Counted from the first letter of the stretch, positions 12,401-26,125 are shown. The stretch is DNA of 64,000 nt from Apium graveolens (GCF_009905375.1 NC_133647.1:129930673-129994672); one strand, 5' to 3'. The notes: generated by a model not told the origin, from the sequence alone. A program made the numbers and translations.

Positions 12401-12979
12401 GTTTTATAAATATGGACCAGATTTGTGGTCATAATAGGCCAATGCGTGCCTTGGATCCAGTATAGAGAGCAGCCTAACCTTGGTTTTAAAATGAAAAGTG
12501 AATATCCAATTCTAATCACTGCTTATCCAAAAACTTGATTCTTTAGAATCATTTTAATTGATCATTGTTTAACCTCAGTTATTGCTATTATGACTTGCTG
12601 AGCTAGTATTAGCTCACTCTTGCAAACCTTTTTATGTTTTAAACAGTTGAAAAGGAAATTGTTGGTGATGAGGATTCCCTGTCCAGTGTGTGAGCTAGGA
12701 TTCCATGTTATGTTGGATCGAGCTAGCGGGAGCTTTATATTGTAGATGAGTTATGCAAGATTATAAGAACGATATCATTATCAGTTGTAAGTTGAACTAG
12801 TTTGGATTTGGTATGATGTAATAAAAGTTAAGGTTGTGGCTTGTTTTCATATTTTAACCTGTTGCGATCCGTGGTTGTGTAAAGAAGGGTCAATGCATAT
12901 AATATTTTATATACAGGTTTATGTATTGGTTGCGTGTTGTGAACCCAAAACTTCTGACCCGTGTTTGGAGGGCGTCACA
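9453..12979 (+). repeat. Gypsy-A 5' LTR (3,527 bp)
   Basis: Direct repeat of 18611-22238. It contains an extremely AT-rich block of ATTAATTA-type repeats at about 11030-11260 that is present in both copies. Short open frames shared with the 3' LTR (10582-10773 and 19729-19920) reflect the repeat, not a gene. Confidence 0.93.
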
Positions 12980-12983
12980 GGTT

Positions 12984-12995
12984 TGGTATCAGAGC
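12984..12995 (+). other. Gypsy-A primer binding site
   Basis: TGGTATCAGAGC, complementary to initiator Met tRNA, four bases after the LTR end. Confidence 0.93.
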
Positions 12996-15900
12996 TACAT
13001 GTTATAAGTCACTGAAACAAGCCTAGTTGTCGGGAATGGATAGAGGGTTATGATTAAGATTAGGAAATAGAGAGATAGAACGTAGAGAGGTTGAGTGCGA
13101 TTGTAAAGTAGGTTTTGGTATGATTCGTGATGAGATTCGAGATTCTTATCTAGCGACGCGAATTTTGAAATAGCAGCGATGGCAGATTCTTTTATCCAGG
13201 GATTGTCTGATCATCCGGAGCCTTCAATCGGAGGATCATCATTTGATTCACGCCCTGCTCTTCCACTGGTGTTAGCTATATCACCTCCTGTTGTGATGGT
13301 TACACTTTTTCAAGCTATTATCCTATCCCCTGATGCGAGACTACCTATTCGAGAATCCCCCATATGCTGATTCTGGTTCTACCGGATATTCAGCTATGAG
13401 TGTATCTTTTCTATTTATCCTACACCTTGTTCTATACCATAAGTTTAAAGCCCGTCTATTAAAGCAACAACACCTACGAGGATGGATTCGAGAGCTACAA
13501 CATATGGTGAGTACACGAGGTATTAAGAAAGGTATAAAGGAACCCAGAGAGAAGGTTCATGTAGTATGAAGGATAGCTACTACCAGGTTATATGGAGGTT
13601 CTAGTAAGTATGGCACCCATGATTATCTTATAGAGTGAGCTAGAAGGATTTTAAAAGAGTTTGAGAAGATTGAAGATCAAGAGTTTTCTTGGAATTCGAT
13701 GATGGTGTTATGACCAAACATGATGCGTATAGTAGTAATGTGATGCAATATTAGTCGACCTTGTTTTATGAAATAGATTTGATGATTACTGGACAGACTT
13801 GTCAGAAATGATGATGGGAGTGTTACCAGTATGGGAGACTAGAAATGAAGTTACGAATAAAATAATATGCAATGGTAACTGGATATTTGTCGACCAATGA
13901 AAGTAAAATGTATCCCTAAGGGGTAAAATATATATGGAAATAAATGGGCTCTTATCTGATTATTTTCCTAATTAAATTCCTTGTGGTAGTTGAGAAGGAC
14001 GACAACCAACTCATATAGTAATGACGACCAGGTGTATGATTTTCAAAATTTTAAACCATTTTCAAAAGAGATTTTCTTAACAATTTTTTTCTAAAAGTCC
14101 TTTAAACAAAACAAGTTTTAAAACTTGGTTGTTCAATTACTCCTTGAGTTTCTCGATTGTTATAAGATTTGAATTATCTAAAAAAATACTTGTTCTAGAA
14201 GTTAGTATGGTTAATTTAGAAGGCCAAATAGACCCGCTATTATAGAAAAGGTTTGATTGTACCTATAAGAAGAATGCAAATGTTGTTTGGTAAGTTTAAC
14301 GACATAATCAATGTACGGAGAAACTGCTCATCGAATTTCTGAGACGATTACAGTTCAAAGAATATGTCGATTCACAAGAAGCCGAGTATTAGTAAAGAAG
14401 ATTGAGAAAATCTCAAGCCTTTTCTAAAGGAAGAATGTTATTAGCAAATGAGTTGATATGTTGAATGATCAGTAGCGTAAGCGAAATTTGAAGTTATGAT
14501 TGTAAATCTCGTAAAAGGGCAACTACGGTTGAATTATAAAATATTGAACATGGAAACGCGACGCTAAAGATGCAAGATCTAATAAATAGGAATTTATTCT
14601 AGTGATCGATTTAAAAAGGAATTTCTGAAAACTTTTTAAAGTTAATCTATGACTAGGAATGGGATCTATTGATCAAAAAAGTGCTAAAGATGTATATACA
14701 CGAAATGTGGATGGCGGCCAATGATATTATTCTTTTCTACACTATTATAGTGTATAATCTTCTGATTCTTGAATAAAGTATGAATTTTCTTCATCATAAG
14801 TTCTATGAGGTGATAAGGAAAAGAATTTTTTATTAAATCCCTTCTAAATCATTCCTCCTCTAAATATCCCTTTCTGATTGAGATAAGCGGTGTTATGGTG
14901 TGACTCTTTGTCAGAATAATGAAGAGTCTGGTGGGACGCCACCTAATCATGTGCTGTATGCCATATAGTATGAATGACTGGCCATCTTGAGTACAAATAT
15001 GGTTGTTTCACTCATATCCAAATTATCATTCATTCTTTCCTCTTTAATTATGATTTCTTGATTTATGGATCATTCCGATTATTTCCTAGTACTGTTATCT
15101 CTTACAAAAGGTTTCCAATCAGAATTATATACACAAATTCCCTTCTTATGTAAGGTCTATTCTTTGAATGTTTTAAAAGGAAGTGAAATGAACTCGTGTA
15201 GCGGATGGAGTTATGTGATGAGTGTGGATAATTGTAAGCCAATAAATGGTTGATATTTACGTGCAGAGAAGAACCATTATGCCGATAACGCAGTTGTTGC
15301 GAGGACATCAAATCAGAAGCGGAAATATCTATACATGATATGTTGCAAGTATAAGATTTTGGCATGAATTGGAGTAGTTAGGGAACCGTATGAGGTAAAT
15401 TAACCAGAGGAATAAGAAAGTAAAGTTGCGTATATCGAATAAGGCAAATGATTGATTAGACAGCAAAAGCAAATGAAGAAATTTTTAATAATAACCAGAT
15501 AATCGATTAATGCATTGTGATGATGAAGCATACCTCAATCATATGGAAGATATTTGTCATGAAGATTCAAGATCGAATAAGTTCTAGTTACGAATAAACT
15601 TCAAGGGTGTTCTTCAAGGAATGGTTGGGCTTTCCCACTCAAGTAAGTGAGTTATGGTAAATTGACGCTCATAATTGAGCCAGTGAAGAAGGTTTAGTAT
15701 GTAAAGACATAAATGGAGATGAAGATATGGTGGTTTAACTACAATAATTTTTCAGATGTATTACTTTAAAACTAATTGAATTCTTTTACAAGATTATGAT
15801 AGTGTTGGTTGTGACCAGGTGCTGGTTACTAGAAGTTGAACAAGTTAACTAATAAGAACAAGTGTACATTGTCAAGGATAAGTGATTTTTTAATCAGAGA

Positions 15901-18597
15901 CCTTCATTTGAAACATGAACTAGAAGAATTCTGGAATAATTTGTAATGGTACTCATTAGTGATATTCTATTTTAATCAGAAGATATGAGAAAAAGGTATG
16001 GTATAATAAGAATTGTTCACTATAATCTTAAGTTGAACTAAAAATATGGGTTATACTGGCTAGTATTATATGTGGTGGTGAAATGGTGATTTTAGAAGGT
16101 GGCAGCTGGTTGGTACACTTGTGGATTGATTGTTGGTTATTTAATTGATTGTTGGTATCGACTTGAGTCCGACTGGTAATCAATAATATAAAGGAGATGC
16201 TGCCAAAATTTTAGGAATATACCCTACTTTTAAAAATAGAAAGTATAATTCCGTGTGTTATTGATATTCATGTTGATACTACAAATAATTGTGATCTAGG
16301 CTCTTGAGAAATGTGGTTACAACCAATCTGACTATATATGATTGGTCTTTGATTTCATTTAGCTAGTCATCACTTGGTGTAATTGATCAATTAAGTGAGT
16401 TAATTGATTAATTATACCAATTAATGGTCAGTTAGATGGAAATTGATTCCAATTAGATTAAGTCAAAGTTTGATGTGTCCTTCAAATCTAAAATCAAAGC
16501 AATGAGGAATTTGGAGAAGGTAAGGACACCAGTAGAATTCAGAAATTGCAGCAAGTTTGTGAAGCTTTACTTGGATGAATATGCCCTTTTTAATGGATAA
16601 GAGAAATAGAAGTTATTTGCATGTACAAGTGAGAGAAATGTTTTCAAGAACTAAAGATTTAAGATAGAGCAAAGAGAAGGAAGGAATGAAAGGAAGAAGT
16701 GAGGTGGAATAAAGAAGAGATTAGTAAGTACACCAAAATGGATTTTATTAGACAATCAAACAGATTTTATCATCTGCAATAAAGTTTTACTAAAGGACGT
16801 CTGGTTTCTAAATAGTTTTGATAATCATACAATAAATGACTTATTAAGTATTTCTGTTTTGGATAAAATATGAGATACAGTTTTAATTCAGTTCTTGATT
16901 GATGATGATACTTAGGTTGTTGTTAAATATCAAAAGTAGTATTAATATAGATGATTGATGTTTACTTCAGTATGGGATGTTCTGAGCATCAAAGTTTGTA
17001 TTGATATCTAATTTGATATGACATCAAAATGAGTAATAATATCAAGAGTTCAGTTTTGAACGAGCTATGAGAATGAAGAACGGATATAGGAAAGAAAGTG
17101 GAATAAAAAATATGATAAAGAAACTTTATAAAATGCCATGATATAGGTAAAATATGAGTAACATGAAGGACAGAAGTAAGGTGAAAAATTTAGGATACAT
17201 TTGTAAATTGAGATAGGGAATGCATCCCAGGAGTACGATCAAGTACCGAGGGCTAAAAGAAAATATCTAGTGACCAGGCTTGAAGAGAAAATGGGGGAAA
17301 ACATGTTATACCAACCCAAGAACTAAGGAAGAATATCGAAGACTAGATGAATACATTTACCCAAGTGATATCGTAGTGAAGTCACCTGAGAACCTAAAGT
17401 GAGGAAAGCGTTAATTGCATCATTATTGATAGGTTATCCAAACCTAATTATTCTCTTTTATTAATAAATAGTTTTTCCAATAAGTGGGTCAGTTGATGCC
17501 TGAAGAAATGGTTGCACACCATTAGATCCCGAAATTGATTCTAAATGCTCAAGATTATTTGATTTGAGATTTGACAGACGTTTTCAGAATTGACTGAATT
17601 ATGTTGAACCAAAGTAGTATATACCACTCGTAGATGAACGAGCCTTAAGTAAGGCGGAAATAAAAGAGAGGAATTGGGATAAACATCGTTAACTCAATGG
17701 ATTCAAATATGGTATAAGATATGGATGCCAAAGAAGACTTTTTGATAGTACGACATAAAGAAAGAATAAGTGTTATATGTGACTAGACGACAAGGAATAG
17801 CATTTCATTCAGTTCATATAAGAACCACCCTAAAACCAAAATAATTGATAATATGGGTTAGAACATGCCGGTGATGCCTCCAGGCTAGTGTATTTTCTTC
17901 AAAGTAGTAAGAGATTTTTGCTCAGTAAAGATATTCGATTATGATTCAAGGAAAATAAGATATGATAATAAGCTTGTGCGTCAATCATATCTAGTCAAGA
18001 TTTTCACATTAATTCTTAATTCTATAATAATTTCGAGGACGTTAGAAATCGAATACGCCATGGTTTCAGTATATCATTCGTAGATGGACAAGAAGATTAA
18101 TGGAACGATTAAAGAACCCCAAATACGATTGGAAGCGATTATAAACTAAGTTAATTGAACAAAGAAATATGTGGGAATGAGGTTCAACAACCAGTAAACT
18201 ATTGTAAACGGTCTTGAGCACGAATTACTAGAATTAGAAAGACAACAGAATTAATATGCATTGTGGCGGTCCTTTTGGAACAGTAAAATATGCAATATAA
18301 GTGTATGTGAGTTGGCTTCACCGCCATACGTATAGCTGGTTCATAGGATGTTTATAAGTGTATATTCAGGAAGAGAAATTTAGCTCCATTATATATAAAA
18401 TGGAGGCTTGAATTTAATATTATGAGCAACTAATATAATATGATGTCAACGAGAGGCTGTTAAGTAATGAATGCTGTTGTGAGTAAAAGTTTGTGAAAAG
18501 TTGTATGGTTGAGGAATCAACCTGAGAAATTGCATGTGAGATAGTTGAATATATCATTATCTGATCCTTAGTGTGATTCGAAGGACAAAACCCTATT
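12996..18597 (+). pseudogene. Gypsy-A internal region, polyprotein decayed beyond reading
   Basis: No open frame longer than about 90 codons occurs in 5.6 kb. Two remnants keep the right order and strand. At about 18040-18110 (ATGGTTTCAGTATATCATTC, then TAGATGGACAAG) lies the region encoding the YHxQxDGQ integrase motif, now with stops. At about 18495-18560 the residues KVVWLRNQPE correspond to the chromodomain-like C-terminus, just before the purine tract. A first ATG at 13179 opens only 63 codons. The element may have been degenerate when it inserted or may have decayed in place. Confidence 0.65.
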
Positions 18598-18610
18598 AAG
18601 GGGGGAGGGA

Positions 18611-21600
18611 TGTAATGTCCGAGACATAGCGTATAATTATTTTTATTGATAAATAATTATTATGTGATTATATTGTGATTTTTGGTAAATGATCTAATGA
18701 TTGGCATTGTTATGTGGATGTTTATATATGGTAAAGTATAAGTATGTTAATTTTATTATGTCCAGAATAAAATATAGATAATTAAGGTATTTTTCTAGTA
18801 ATTTTTGGAGTGTTATATGATTTTATATTGATTTGTGAATCTATTAATAATTACAAAACTATTTTCTAAAGCCGGGAATCGTCCAACCTCAACCGTTTTT
18901 ATGTTTTTACGACCCGAAACTCTTCCAAAAACTCCTTCCTAAGCTAATCTGATAATTCCGGACATTTCTCGTGTTTTGACTTTTTCGATTCGGATTACAG
19001 GGTTGACCAGTGTGCGGCCCGGCGCAAGATTTTCGATACGATAATTATTTCAAACCCCTATTCTCAAAGTACGGAATAATATTATATTATTTTCGTATAA
19101 AGTGTTTTATAAGAAGCCCGGGTTGGATAATTATCCAATACGGGTATTAAATCGGATCGTTTTTACAGTTACCTAGCGGCTAAGCAACTAATTTATCGAT
19201 CCAATATAATCCAAAATGAACCAATATTCCATAAACATAAATAGCCTATTTGTTATCTTATTTTATTTGTATGATCACAATCAGTCAGTCAAAACCGATA
19301 AAATACAGAGAAAACCTTAGTTAAACTTCGCGTTGTTGATAATCAATCACACACACGAAGGTGTTACCGAACTTCGATTCGGTCGTGCACTATACAAATC
19401 AAAACTCTCGAAAAACTCTTTCTGAATCAACCATCCATTTTTGTGCAGAAATCAAGGTATTTTCCTTAGTTAATTATTTTATTTCGAATTATTTATGGAT
19501 TAAATTATATTTTTTGTTCTTGATATTTTTGATGTGATTTAATGGCAGAATCATGTAGATCTTTTCTTCCTGGTCATTTTGGTATATTATATGACTAATT
19601 TGGAGTTCAATAACATCTTTAAATTGTTGTTTGATTCTCGAATTGAAAAATAAGGATTTATATATTTGAATGTTCTTGATTGGAAATTGGGCGTTTCTTT
19701 ATTTTGGGTTATTAGTTGATTCCAAGGATTGGGTTATGTTCCTTATTCGATTTACAATCGATTTATGTATTTGTTGATAACAAACGATTCTTGGATCAGT
19801 TTAATTGAACATCGCCAGAAAATACAAAGGGGCGGCGGCGGGAATTTCAATCTGATTTTCAGGCTTGTACAGGAGACCTTTGTGGGTTGTGATTGTACAA
19901 ACGTGATCCTGGAAGCGTAATTATCATTTGCTATGAATTTGATGTTATTCTGGGTTACTTTTAGGCGATTGGAAAAGCTGCATGTCGGCGGCCATGGAGT
20001 TCCGGCCGATGGGAGGTAGAGGACGAGGATGGGGGGAAATTACCATTTCCAACGCTGTCGTTTACAAAACCTACAAATTTTATATTTCGGTTTTAAGAGC
20101 TTGTAAAAATCTGATTTATGTTTTAAAACTCTCAAAAATCAGATTCTTGTTTTAGTATTTTCAGAAATTGTATTTTCTTTTTTATATTATTTTCTTAAAT
20201 TGATTTTTAATTATTTAAAAATTCCAAAATTTAGTATTTAATTTCTGAAAATTATTTTTAATTTAAAAATAAATCTTAATTATTTAATTAATTAATTTTA
20301 GTTGATAATTAAATATTTAATTAATCAATTAATTTAAATATTAATTGATTAATTAATTTAGTTCGTTATTATTTAATTTTAATTGATTATTTAATTAGAT
20401 TTAATTATATATTTTGATTTAAAAATTTCTAAATATATTTTTGAGTTTTCAAATATTATTTAAAAATTATTTTCAAAACTCAATAATTATTATTAAATCA
20501 TTTTAAAGTCAGATTCTGGCGTTCGAACCCTATTATTTTATTATGAAATGATTCGGGGACCCATTTTAATTCCGAAAAATGTTTAAAAATTCGTAATAAA
20601 TACCTGAAAAATCATTTTGATCACGAATCATGTTTGAAAAATTATTTTGATCGAATATCTTGCATTCTATTTGCTACGTGCTATCTGATGGATCGGTTAT
20701 ATGCCTATGTGGTTATTGTTTTTTTTTTTTTTTTTTTTCTAAAAATATGTGGTTATTGTTTAACTGTTTTAATAATAACTTTCAATCCGTATGTCCGATC
20801 TGGGTAAAATGAAGGGTAGATAAGAGCTTGTAACGTCTATTTGACGATTAAAATAATATGAGATTGGGTATTGATAGATACTCGTGGTACCAAATAGAGA
20901 AATGCAAGGCATAGAAAAGAAGAGCAAGTGATCAGTGAATAGAACTGAATTATAGAAAAAGAAGGTAAGTGTTCAATGAATAGAAGCAAGGCATAGAAAA
21001 GACGGAAAGTGATTGATGACTAGAACTGTTAGATTAGTAGAAGTAAAGTTGGAAATCATCCGTGATAAGGCAAGTACTTCTGAACCTTCTTCAAGATATA
21101 ATGCAAATATTTTCAAACTTGCTCATATCATGTTGCTAGTATTCAAAATAAATCTTTTTTTATATTGCAAACGGTTTAAACCATTCAAACTTGAACCCTG
21201 ATCATATCATTGAACTTGATCTGTAAGGCTTATTTCTTGTAAACCACCAACAATTGATTTCCAAGATGTTAAATTATAAAATACGATACTACTCCATAGA
21301 CATATACTCACCATAAACAAAATACTAAAACAGAATTACTTGAGCATACAGAAATGAATACACTCTATACTATCCTCTATCATTAAAGATCTATACCCTG
21401 CTTTATCATTGAATCATTGTTCATCAGATACTTGATTCTTCATCAGTCTTGAAGCGTTCTTCATGTTTACACCTTGATATACCCTGGTGATACCTATGAA
21501 ATGGTTTATGCTCTGAGGTAAATGTTTTATTAATGTTAATTATGATTCTGTTTTTATTGAATTACAATGGTTATCATATTGAATCATTTTAGAATTGGAT

Positions 21601-22238
21601 GGTTTTATAAATATGGACCAGATTCGTGTTTAGACCAGATTCATGGTCATAATAGGCCAATGCGTGCCTGGGATCCAGTATAGAAGCAGAGATGTGTGCC
21701 TTGCTCGGGGTTAGTGCGTGACTGATCAGTAGCCTAACCATGGTTTTTAAAATGAAAAGTGAATTTCAAATTTTAATAATTGCTTATCTAGAAACTTGAT
21801 TCTTTAGAATCATTTCAACTGATCATTGTTTAACCTCAATTATTGCTACTATGACTAGCTGAGCTAGTTAGCTCACTCTTGCAAACCTTTTTATGCTTTC
21901 AACAATTAAAAATGAAATTGTTGATAACGAGGATTACCTGTCCAGTGTGCGAGCTAGGATTCCAGGTTAATTTGGAACAAGCTAGCGGGAGCTTTATATT
22001 GTAGATGAGTTATGCAAGATTGTAAGAACGATATCATTATCAGTTGTAAGTTGATACAGTTGGGATTTAATACGATGTAATAAAAGTTAAGGTTGTGGCT
22101 TGTTTTCATACTTTAACCTGTTATGATCCGTCGATGTGTAAAGAAGGGTCAATGCATATAATATTTTATATACAGGTTTAGATATTGGGTGTGTCTTATG
22201 AACCCCAAACTTCTGACCCGGGTTTGGAAGGCGTCACA
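18611..22238 (+). repeat. Gypsy-A 3' LTR (3,628 bp)
   Basis: Copy of 9453-12979, about 100 bp longer. Extra material includes a poly-T insertion with its own 15-bp duplication (20706-20760), and added or duplicated sequence at about 21620-21735. Confidence 0.93.
20706..20760 (-). mobile_element. small poly-T insertion with 15-bp target duplication
   Basis: TATGTGGTTATTGTT occurs at 20706-20720 and 20746-20760 and flanks a run of about 20 T and CTAAAAA. The 5' LTR has a single copy at the same point (near 11545). The structure matches a tiny retroposed poly(A) tail inserted on the minus strand, as made by LINE machinery, with no body left. Confidence 0.6.
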
Positions 22239-23332
22239 TCTTCCTTAGATGCATGACACTGTAATGATTATAGTTGATATAAGATTGAGTTCCCCTTACA
22301 CTTGAAATATCAACTTGATCTTCGAAGCGAAATGCATTAGTATACATACACAATATTTAGCACAACACGTCAATATACGTACATAGTGTTTGGAATGATC
22401 AATTAACAGAAGAAGTTAATAATATAATACCATTCCACATTCCTATTCGTCTACTTGCTATAATCAGTATAGTTGGTTTTTCATGAACTTATTTCACTTG
22501 TTCATCGAACATTTTAGCAAATGTATCCCAGAAAATGACATTGATTAAGGACCTAAGCATGATTTTCGGTATATATGAGGAATAACGATGAAAATAACCT
22601 ATAAACATGGATATGAAATGTAGAAGGAAAATGTAACCTTTCATTGGTGAGTACTAGCTTAACTTGCTTCTCAACATCATTGAATCTGTTAACCAAATGT
22701 GTGAGTGGCTTATAAAATTTGACAATTCCAATTACATCTGTGGATACAATTATTTACACTTGTTACTTTAAGTTGTAGGTTACGAACTAAATAAGTTAAA
22801 GTTATTGATTTCACCTTCCAAGTGAGTTATTTATTTTGTAAGCTCCATAAGTGCGCTATGATCATAGAAATCAAATGCATTTGCTTCAATACCACTTGTA
22901 CTTTCCTCAATCTCTTTCGTTTGAGTGTCTTTTGAGAAAATAAACTGCATATCATTTGTGATGCATAAGAACTTATCATCGGTTTTATTTGCCTGAATGA
23001 CAAACTTCCTAATGTTATAAAACTTGACCCCAGTGAACTTATCTTTTAGGACATCATTTATGTTTCCAGGGATGAATGCGTGCATCCTGTTATTCTGGGA
23101 GTTTTGCAGAAAGTGAACATTACAATCTGCAGGTGAATGTATAATAATAAAGTTTCATAACATAGTTTACCTTGTCATCTAAGAGAATGATGTTGAAGCT
23201 TTTGAAAATCTCGCCCTTTCTTGTTGCTCCTCTCCAAAACCTTACAACTCTTACTTTGATTTTCCAATCAAACTTTCCAATTTTCAGGCTACTTAGGTCG
23301 TCAAACTTTGCTTTTGACATTATGTTCTTCAC
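22239..23332 (-). pseudogene. RPA70-like gene B, proximal (5') part
   Basis: The minus strand encodes the start of a replication protein A large-subunit-like protein, the single-stranded DNA-binding OB folds. Exon 1 (23332-23171) contains FDDLSSLKIGKFDWKIKVRV and ends DDK at a GT donor. Exon 2 starts at 23094 (NNRMHAFIPGNI) and runs to about 22820, with DDKFLCI. A further exon at about 22735-22640 contains DVIGIVKFYKPL, and others follow at about 22530-22440 (KPTILIIASRRI) and 22340-22239 (YINYNHYSVMHLRK). In-frame stops occur after ALMELTK (TAA near 22830) and after FDEQVK. Gypsy-A interrupts the last exon just before its donor. In-frame ATGs at 23332 and four codons later are both possible starts. 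Confidence 0.85.
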
Positions 23333-23984
23333 AACCTAGGTACAATGCTATATATTTTTTTGGTTGAAAGTATGCTGCTGTGAACAACTTACCTTATGGT
23401 TACATACGCATTATGTATTAAGTTTATCACCTACCACCATTTGCAATTATGTTTGATTTGATATTAGTAATTACTTCCCAAAAAATATAAATGATGAAGA
23501 AAAGTTTTAATAATTTTCCTTTATATTTGATTGTAGTGTGTTTATAATTTACTTGTTTGCTTTATTGATATTGAAAAAAAATCAATAGTTGGTTTGTTAT
23601 AGTTTTGTTTTTATAGTTTGCAGTTATAGGTGGAGAATTTTATGAATATCGTACCCTAGAAAGATGTTTGTAATGTATGGGAAATTTGCTCTAATTAGTG
23701 GTACTTGGCCATGATTAATATGGGGAAATGGTTCCTTCATAACTTATGATATAAAATACAGTCAATTACAACTGAGGTTGTAAACAAAATATAATGTCAC
23801 ATAGTTTGAGGAGGTACAACTGCAAATAGTTGTTGTACGTAGACAAAAGTCCTGATATCACTGAATCTCATACTTCTCTTCAGTTGGCTTTCTTTTTCTG
23901 GGGAATGTTTTTTTTGGTCAGAGAGGAAAAATAGGGAAATAATAATATGTAGTAAAATGTAAAAATGAGGTTACATACTTTGTC
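23333..23984. other. spacer between the two RPA-like copies
   Basis: About 650 bp of AT-rich DNA with no gene seen. It should include the promoter region of gene B. Confidence 0.5.
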
Positions 23985-26125
23985 TTATTTAGGCTCCTTC
24001 TGAATTTGACCTTCTTCATCAAATGGCACTGGTGCGTGAAGTTTTCTTGCTCGAACCTTCTTGCTTGTTGATTTTGCTGTGTTTAGGGCTTGCATTAATG
24101 TATCTTCGTTGACTGATACCTACATGTGAATAGGTAGTCAGACATTAGATGTTTTTATAGCAATAAGGTACTTATGATGCTAATATCTTACATTCATAGA
24201 TGACATACCATTTGCCTCAACAGTTTGGTTAGAAGACGGAGTGAAGGTCCCACCAGATTCAATTCCGTTACCAATTCCAGTAGCTTCGTACACTTCTGAG
24301 CCATTGATGACATTTTCCTCTATAATGAGGACCATCATATTGTATTTTTGCTTGTCAAACATTCTCAAATATGGGGGAAATTGTTGTTCTCCCAGTTCCT
24401 ACATGTGTAATTGAGGGATTATAGTAATATATCTGATATTTCTTATAAAAGTATTCAAGTAAAATGTTCGAGGTTAACCTCTTTCTCCGGAGAGTACAGA
24501 TCTTCAACACTTTTCTGTGCAATTTGAGAAATGGCTTCATGGGGTAAAATTATTGTCAACGATCCACTGTCATCTGAGCATCTTATTTCCAACTGAAATC
24601 TGTATAAGGAAGAAAGTGATTATGCATCCATAAATTTCTTACTGTTGATACTTGTGTAAACTATTTTTTTTGTCATATTACCTTCTTTTGGGATTTGGTA
24701 TAATCCTCTTACAATTTTGACTTTTGAATTTGTCAACTATGAAAGGGGCTTCAATAAGGCATCTTGTGCATTTTGTTAGGTACCAATTAGCGTCGTCATT
24801 AACCTTGTCAATGACAACTTCGGACACAACTTCCCTCTGAACGGGAATATCATAAATTAGTATTTGTGCTATTACAATTACAAAACCACCATCATAACTA
24901 TAGTACATGAATATGTGTTTCGGTTAACAGAGTAATATATTTCACGATTAGTGTCTGTTTGATGTCTTCTTCATCAACATCAGACATATCAGTCATTTGA
25001 TCGCATTTAAAGACATCGCAAAGTAGCATAAATATAAATGTACATTAAATATTGTAGTTCCTCTTAACAAAACATATCACCTATTTATGAGGTCATCCAC
25101 ACTGTAATGATCATGATTGTTAAAAATCCTTGTAGCGGGATAGTTTGTAAGGTATGCTCTCACTATGTCAGTAATGTAGATTATTATTGGGCATTTGGAG
25201 TTTATTAGTTAATATAAATTATTACTAGGGTGCCATTACCCATACCTTTGTATGAACTAACTCTAGCACAGCTGATAATAATAATAGAATCTTCCTCATC
25301 AAGTTGTTGCAAACCTTTGTCAATTAAATTCCCAAAATCGTCAAACAAAGTGACAGACACGCACCACCTAAGTTATGAAAAGTTTCTTAAGTACGAACTT
25401 CAGTAACTATTTACAAAAATAACTAACAAATCGTTAATTAAGAAGACAAACCTACCATCTACCAAATCAAATTTCAGCCTTTGTTTTTCCTGACTATTTT
25501 TAATCGAAGTAATGAGCGGTCTTCAGTTCTTTAAGTAACCAACCATGTCTAAAATTGAATACATTTTAGTACTAATAGAAATTGTTAATATTTTCAAGAA
25601 GAGTACAACTTCCATACCTACTAAGAACCTATTGGCTGTCGCAAGTTTCTCTATTTCAGTCATATGGAAAAGATCAAAAGCATATTTTTCAATTACTAAT
25701 CCCGGCTCAGTTGCTCTGCTTAATTTTGTGTCTTTGGTGAAGAAGATGTGCTTTCTGTTTCTGACATGGCGATATGTTTCGTTCCTTAAAAATTCCTTCA
25801 CTTTAAATTTGTCAACTATGTAAATTCCTCCTTCAACCAAAGTGTAGGTCGAGTCCGCACAATATTTTGCATTTGCAACGATTGTCCTACATTGTGAATT
25901 AGCATCATATTAAAAGGTGTTCTGGAAGTGAAGCATGTAGTCCCGAGTTGTAATTATGATCTAGTACTTACCATATCATTGATGAGAAGCATATTAAAAA
26001 CTCAAAATTCCTGCGTTTCTATGTTCATTTTCTTTTTTCATAGGGCCTGCACTCTTACTCTACATTTCCAGTCATAACTTGAGCTATCCACATCACTTAA
26101 ATTGTTGTACCGGTGTAGATCAATT
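23985..26125 (-). pseudogene. RPA70-like gene A, near full length but with stops
   Basis: Minus-strand exons run through the RPA70 layout. The first, to 25972, has YDWKCRVRVQAL; 25886 to about 25620 has NETYRHVRNRKHIFFTKDT and YAFDLFH; about 25550-25450 has DMVGYLKN; about 25370-25245 has VTLFDDFGNLID and DSIIIISCARV, the second OB fold. About 25130-25085 has NYPATRIFNNHDHYSV; 24908-24690 has NWYLTKCTRC, the zinc ribbon of the C-terminal OB fold; about 24595-24475 and 24368-24190 complete that fold. The tail ends PVPFDEEGQIQKEP before TAA at about 23985. TGA stops interrupt the first exon twice, and DMVGYLKN is followed by TGA, so it is dead. RPA-like families are expanded in plants and are also carried by Helitrons; I saw no Helitron ends. 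Confidence 0.85.

Larger units (their letters stand above)
9453..22238 (+). mobile_element. Gypsy-A, decayed Ty3/Gypsy (Tekay/Del-like) element
   Basis: Long LTRs (9453-12979 and 18611-22238) start TGTAAT and end GGCGTCACA. The flanks carry a near-perfect 5-bp duplication, TCTGC (9448-9452) and TCTTC (22239-22243). The primer binding site TGGTATCAGAGC is at 12984-12995, and the purine tract AAGGGGGGAGGGA at 18598-18610. LTRs differ at roughly 10 percent of the first 120 bases by eye, so it is the older of the elements whose two LTRs I compared. The 5.6-kb interior holds no long open frame, only remnants of integrase and of the C-terminal region in the expected order. It splits RPA-like gene B. 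Confidence 0.93.

Noticed and set aside
17600..17640. Second integrase-like motif in Gypsy-A (TATACCACTCGTAGATGAAC), similar to 18070-18095
   Set aside because: Only about 20 bases resemble the later motif and the surrounding sequence does not; too little to claim a duplicated integrase.
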